Shown piece after piece: positions 5,532 to 8,482 of a stretch of DNA of 8,482 bases. Under the pieces are notes generated by a model. That model was given only the letters and a program-made list of their open reading frames with translations, did no database searches and was not told the origin of the DNA. Origin of the DNA: Campylobacteraceae bacterium (GTDB taxonomy: Bacteria > Campylobacterota > Campylobacteria > Campylobacterales > Sulfurovaceae); contig JALSQB010000173.1 in the NCBI GenBank assembly GCA_026985655.1, forward strand, positions 1 to 8,482, written 5' to 3'. How positions within the stretch are numbered: the stretch's first letter is position 1; every line of letters begins with the position of its first letter. A program made the position numbers and the translations under genes.

Positions 5532-6734
5532 ATGAAATTTACAAAACTAAGTTTAATCGCTGCAATCGCAGTTACAACAGCAATGGCAAGTGATGCTAAA
5601 ATCTCTGGTGAAGCTAGACTAAATTATGGAACGGATGATATTGGAACACATGACCTTTTTAACAAAAATGGTGCTTATGGTGATTCTGCTATTAACCTTA
5701 ACTACACTAAAGATCTTATTAAAGGTGTAACTGCTAATGTTGGTGTAACAGGTGTTTCTACTCTTGGTTTAGAAAACAACCTAGTAAGTGGAACATGGGT
5801 AAGCCATGGTGGTGCAAGATCAGCTGCTGGTGTAGATGATAAAGTATGGATTGACACAGCAAACCTTGTTCTTAAACCAATCGATAAAACAATGTTAGTT
5901 GTGGGTCGTCAAACACTAGATACACCGCTTGCATTTACAGAGACTTGGAACCTTGCACACAATACATTTGATGCCGTTGTAGCTGTTGATAACCATATTG
6001 AAAAAACTACTTTGGTAGCTGCTTATGTTGGTCGTGGAAATGGTCATAATGGTTTTGAAAATGTTGATGGTGGACAAAGTGCGTATGGTGCTTTAAATAA
6101 AGGACAAGAAGCCGCATTAGCAAACAATAAAGGTGCTTATGCAGCAGCAGTAGTAACTAAATTAATTCCAATGACTACTGCACAAGCATGGTACTACAAT
6201 GTTAAAAATGAAGCCAATGCTTTTTGGTTACAAGCTGATGTAGCTCCGACAAAAGAGCTTTCTGTAGGTGGACAATATTCACAAATCTCACCAAAAGGTG
6301 TAGTTGATGGTGCTGATGACACTAAAGCATTTGCTGTTAAAGCAGGTTATACTGTAGCAGGTGTTGATTTGGCAGGTGCTTACTCACAAGTAGATGACAA
6401 AGGTTTAGTCTATATGGGTAACACTGCAACAGGTGGAGCACATAATGGACAATCTAAACTTTATACTGAAGCATGGTGGAACTACGGTTATGTAGGTCAA
6501 GCTGGTGCAAAAACAGGAATGGTTTCTGCTTCTATGGGTGATTTTGGAGCACAATATACTACTGTTAGCAATGATAACGATGCAAATTTAGAAATGAATG
6601 AAATTACCTTGACAGCAAGTCATAAAGTGGGTCCAGTTAATGCTACTGTTGCTTTGATTAATACTGCATCTGACAATGCTGCTATTGATGGGAATTCAGT
6701 TCAAGCTTACTTGACTGCTCCTTTCTCTCTATAG
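5532..6734 (+). CDS. Outer-membrane beta-barrel porin of Campylobacterota type
   Basis: A 400-residue exported protein expected to form a beta-barrel channel in the outer membrane. It starts with a clear Sec signal peptide: MKFTK, a hydrophobic run, then AMA with likely cleavage after Ala19. The mature part is rich in Gly, Ala, Asn, Asp and aromatics in alternating strand-like stretches (for example SAINLNYTKD, KAFAVKAGYT, TLVAAYVGRG), and there are no long membrane helices. GRQTLDTPLAF (about 125-135) is a segment commonly seen in Opr-like porins of this phylum. The C-terminus is YLTAPFSL, ending in Leu rather than the usual Phe/Trp, which is mildly unusual for BAM-assembled barrels. It is monocistronic, with a strong promoter and its own terminator, so probably abundant. 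Substrate preference cannot be told from sequence. Transcribed towards the regulator pair. Confidence 0.82.
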   Translation: MKFTKLSLIAAIAVTTAMASDAKISGEARLNYGTDDIGTHDLFNKNGAYGDSAINLNYTKDLIKGVTANVGVTGVSTLGLENNLVSGTWVSHGGARSAAGVDDKVWIDTANLVLKPIDKTMLVVGRQTLDTPLAFTETWNLAHNTFDAVVAVDNHIEKTTLVAAYVGRGNGHNGFENVDGGQSAYGALNKGQEAALANNKGAYAAAVVTKLIPMTTAQAWYYNVKNEANAFWLQADVAPTKELSVGGQYSQISPKGVVDGADDTKAFAVKAGYTVAGVDLAGAYSQVDDKGLVYMGNTATGGAHNGQSKLYTEAWWNYGYVGQAGAKTGMVSASMGDFGAQYTTVSNDNDANLEMNEITLTASHKVGPVNATVALINTASDNAAIDGNSVQAYLTAPFSL

Positions 6735-6749
6735 TCATTAATCTGACTT

Positions 6750-6777
6750 AAGGACTCTCTTTTGAGAGTTCTTCTTT
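6750..6777 (+). terminator. Rho-independent terminator after the porin gene
   Basis: AAGGACTCTC (6750-6759) and GAGAGTTCTT (6764-6773) form a 10-bp stem with one G-U pair and a TTTT loop. A pyrimidine-rich CTTT continues the T-rich tail after the stem. It begins 16 nt after the porin stop. The opposite strand lacks a T run, so it should mainly act on the porin transcript. Confidence 0.75.
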
Positions 6778-6811
6778 AAATCTTCTTAACTTTTCAACTT
6801 TCTATTTTAGC

Positions 6812-7507
6812 CTATACAATCGCAGGAATTTCTAAGACAATGGTATTGTCTCTTATTTGTAGCGTAATAGCACTTCTGTCTGCTAATTTTCTAAGCTCAT
6901 TCTTTTTTTTCTCTTTTTGTAGATTACCCTTTAGTTCTAGGACAATAATAGAATAGTTTTTATTTTTAATAATGACACGCTCACCTAGTTTTATTTTTAA
7001 ACTTATTGCTAATTTGTCGCTCTCTTTAAATGCACTCAAAAGATGGCGTAAAAGAAGAGAAAAATTATTTTGATGTAGTTGAAGTTTGGGAATATCATAG
7101 TCCGTTAGAAGTGCTATTTTACCTTGGTAGTCGATGTTAAAGAGTTCAATGTTAGCTTGAAGAAGCATGTTGATGTCAGTTAAAGTAAAGCCATCTAAAA
7201 CCATTTTTTCATTAGGTTTTTTAAGTGGTTTGTTATAAAGGTGAATGCCAATGTACTCTTCATTTTCATAGAGTACATTAATGCCGTAAAACTCAAAAGA
7301 GTTAAAAGTGAGTTTTAATACAGACTTTTTAGCACCAAAAGTTTGAGGGGCATGGGCTAAGGCAATGTCAAAAATCTCTTTTGAACTACAAGTTCCCATG
7401 AGTACTTCTGCTGAAATATTTAAGTAGGCAATTTTACCTCTGTTCGTAAACAAAATAAAGGGGTTAGAATCATTTTCAATGAAAAATTTAAAATCAATTG
7501 ATGTCAT
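6812..7507 (-). CDS. PAS-like sensor with putative degenerate histidine-kinase ATPase domain
   Basis: I do not recognise a named family. Residues 1-92 look like a PAS fold: NPFILFTNRGKIAYLN (15-30) followed by SAEVLMG matches the usual PAS opening in which a residual ligand or redox signal is sensed. Residues 110-231 loosely resemble a histidine-kinase ATPase domain: NNFSLLLRHLLSAFKESDKL (147-166) has the spacing of an N-box helix, but the catalytic Asn/Glu are not recognisable. There is no phosphoacceptor His-Glu-x-x-Pro motif, and no clear G1/G2 glycine boxes follow. Autophosphorylation therefore seems unlikely (inference). No signal peptide or membrane segment, so cytoplasmic. Its start overlaps the upstream Fis-type regulator gene by 14 nt, which implies co-translation and probably a shared function. 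It may work as a protein-protein signalling partner. Confidence 0.55.
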   Translation of the reverse strand: MTSIDFKFFIENDSNPFILFTNRGKIAYLNISAEVLMGTCSSKEIFDIALAHAPQTFGAKKSVLKLTFNSFEFYGINVLYENEEYIGIHLYNKPLKKPNEKMVLDGFTLTDINMLLQANIELFNIDYQGKIALLTDYDIPKLQLHQNNFSLLLRHLLSAFKESDKLAISLKIKLGERVIIKNKNYSIIVLELKGNLQKEKKKNELRKLADRSAITLQIRDNTIVLEIPAIV

Positions 7508-8228
7508 ATTCTTGAAGCTTCTTTCTTAGTGTATTTCGGTTGAGTCCTAAAACGCCTGCTAATTTTAGTTGTGATTTATATTTACTTAGCCCTGCCTTTA
7601 GTAGAGGCTCTTCAAAAAGCCTCAGATGTGTTCGGTAGGCGTTATTTCCTTCTAGCTCTTCGTGAAGATAGTCATACAGTAAAGTTTTAATCTCTTCTTT
7701 TTGAAGTGATTTGAGTAAAAGTTGTTTGCAGATAGAAGCTTTTAAAGATTTGATGTTATGACTAAGGTCAAGCTTTTTTTTGTCTAGTTTTATTGGCTCA
7801 TCAATCATTAATGTTTCTGCACTTTGTTTGTAAAAATAATCAATGAGCTTGTTCACATCTTCTCTATTTTGAAGATTTGGCATTTCGTAGATAAAGGCAA
7901 AAAAATGGCTGAGTCGCTCTTTGTTTTTAGTGCTATTGGCAATGGCAATAATGCGTTTATGCTCAAAATTCAAACTTTCAATGTTTTTTATCTGTTCAAA
8001 GTTATAGATAATAAGTTCATTGTTATTTTGTAGTGCAGTCGTTAGTTCCTCTTCTTGTAAAGCATCTACATAGGTACTGTCAGGGAAGAGCATTTTAATC
8101 AAAGTTTTTTTACCAGTATGCTCTTCTCCCATAAGTAACGAGGAGACAAAAAGTGAGCGTGTAAGGTTTAAACCTTTAGTAATCTTATCTATTTGTATTG
8201 AATTGCTTAAAAATTGAACAGTTTTCAT
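7494..8228 (-). CDS. Fis-type HTH regulator with shortened NtrC-like ATPase domain
   Basis: A 244-residue cytoplasmic protein. The C-terminus (about 203-244) is a Fis-family DNA-binding helix-turn-helix: FEEPLLKAGL, then LAGVLGLNRNTLRKKLQEYDIN positions typical of Fis and NtrC ends. Upstream there is a Walker A-like GEEHTGKKTL (34-43), matching the NtrC form GESGTGKE, then a degenerate Walker B (ELIIYNFEQ, 71-79), a sensor-I-like KRIIAIANST (91-100) and MPNLQNREDVNKL (116-128), which recalls the NtrC P-P-L-R-E-R-x-E-D-I-P motif. Only about 50 residues separate Walker A from sensor I. The GAFTGA loop that contacts sigma54 and the R-finger are absent, as is a receiver domain. It is unlikely to activate sigma54 polymerase and more probably binds DNA as a repressor, activator or nucleoid-type factor (inference). 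The start at 8228 has no ribosome site. Confidence 0.7.
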   Translation of the reverse strand: MKTVQFLSNSIQIDKITKGLNLTRSLFVSSLLMGEEHTGKKTLIKMLFPDSTYVDALQEEELTTALQNNNELIIYNFEQIKNIESLNFEHKRIIAIANSTKNKERLSHFFAFIYEMPNLQNREDVNKLIDYFYKQSAETLMIDEPIKLDKKKLDLSHNIKSLKASICKQLLLKSLQKEEIKTLLYDYLHEELEGNNAYRTHLRLFEEPLLKAGLSKYKSQLKLAGVLGLNRNTLRKKLQEYDIN

Positions 8229-8234
8229 GTATAG

Positions 8235-8240
8235 ATTATA
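8235..8240 (-). promoter_or_regulatory. TATAAT box six bases before the regulator ATG (possible leaderless promoter)
   Basis: A perfect minus-strand TATAAT ends six bases before the ATG at 8228, so the expected transcript start coincides with the A of the start codon. No Shine-Dalgarno sequence precedes this ATG. No consensus -35 is seen 17 bp upstream. Confidence 0.45.
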
Positions 8241-8300
8241 GTTAAGTAAAGCTTGTTCTAGTATGAAAGAGAAAAGTTCTTTAAAATTTTCTCATCTAAA

Positions 8301-8314
8301 TAAACATTTGTTTA
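8301..8314. promoter_or_regulatory. Palindrome in the divergent region (possible operator)
   Basis: TAAACA-TT-TGTTTA is a perfect palindrome with 6-bp arms and a 2-bp centre, 61 bp upstream of the regulator -10 box. It could be an autoregulatory site for the Fis-type protein or another factor. The rest of 8229-8461 is extremely AT-rich and shows no other gene. Confidence 0.35.
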
Positions 8315-8425
8315 CATCTATTTTATAGTAATGTTTAAATTTATTTTATATTAATAAAATTAAACTTAATTAATATATATAGTTTTATTATTTATATTTA
8401 ATTAATTTTATCTTAAATTAAGAAA

Positions 8426-8434
8426 TGTTATTCT
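8426..8434 (+). promoter_or_regulatory. Possible extended -10 promoter for the gene at the right edge
   Basis: TG-T-TATTCT fits an extended -10 element and would start transcription near 8441, just ahead of the TTAAGGAA ribosome site at 8448-8455. The -35 position holds only a T-rich stretch. Support is modest because the region is almost all A and T. Confidence 0.35.
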
Positions 8435-8461
8435 CTTTAAAATTATTTTAAGGAATTATAT

Positions 8462-8482
8462 ATGAAATTTATCAATAGACTA
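8462..8482 (+). CDS. Start of an unidentified plus-strand gene, cut by window edge
   Basis: An ATG at 8462 follows an AAGGAA ribosome site (8450-8455) by six bases and opens the reading frame M-K-F-I-N-R-L up to the window end. The short basic start resembles the porin leader (MKFTKL), so an exported protein is possible, but seven residues cannot identify it. It is divergent from the regulator pair. Confidence 0.5.

Noticed and set aside
7824..8033. Plus-strand 69-codon frame opposite the Fis-type regulator
   Set aside because: Antisense to a supported gene; hydrophobic composition simply mirrors the AT-rich opposite strand.
8354..8411. Inverted repeat ATAAAATTAA / TTAATTTTAT in the AT-rich divergent region
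   Set aside because: Arms are only A and T in nearly pure A/T sequence, so matches of this length are expected by chance.
1..8482. CRISPR array, tRNA/rRNA, insertion sequence or prophage genes
   Set aside because: No regular repeat-spacer pattern, no tRNA-like cloverleaf, no transposase or phage-like proteins seen.

Overview
The window comes from an AT-rich Campylobacterota-like genome. The clues are a divergent-type IspD of the kind fused to IspF in this phylum, a small porin with a Campylobacterota-style leader, long A/T-only intergenic stretches and a compact layout. I cannot name a genus; Sulfurimonas/Sulfurovum/Arcobacter-like lineages are the best guess, from memory of family patterns only.

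Left two thirds (about 1-5300), minus strand: a TPP-riboswitch-controlled thiamine operon in the order thiC-thiO-thiS-thiG-thiE. It is followed, with its own probable promoter, by the 5' part of ispD/ispDF, which runs off the left edge. ThiC makes the pyrimidine moiety. ThiO (glycine oxidase) supplies dehydroglycine, ThiS carries sulfur and ThiG builds the thiazole. ThiE joins the two halves. ThiO through ThiE are tightly packed (4-nt overlap, 1-nt gap, 1-nt overlap), while thiC is separated from thiO by about 100 nt that hold two hairpins, one of them resembling a dispersed GTAGGGGCGACC-type repeat. thiF, thiD and thiL are not in the window. Gene order and several ThiG/ThiO/ThiC traits look proteobacterial (thiCOSGE type) rather than like the Campylobacter jejuni thi genes.

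Middle (about 5093-5531): a 439-nt control region. It contains the thiC leader with riboswitch and a candidate ribosome-site switch, a perfect 15-bp inverted repeat, and a strong sigma70-type promoter for the divergent porin gene (5532-6734). The porin gene ends in a Rho-independent terminator.

Right end (6812-8482): a minus-strand pair of unusual regulators. The first gene encodes a shrunken NtrC-like ATPase with a Fis-type DNA-binding end but no sigma54-contact loop. The second, overlapping gene encodes a PAS-like protein with what may be a degenerate histidine-kinase ATPase domain. Their promoter may produce a leaderless mRNA. A very AT-rich divergent region separates them from the first seven codons of another plus-strand gene at the right edge. 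The regulator pair is the least explained part of the window. The thiamine region is conventional in function but has several interesting control details.
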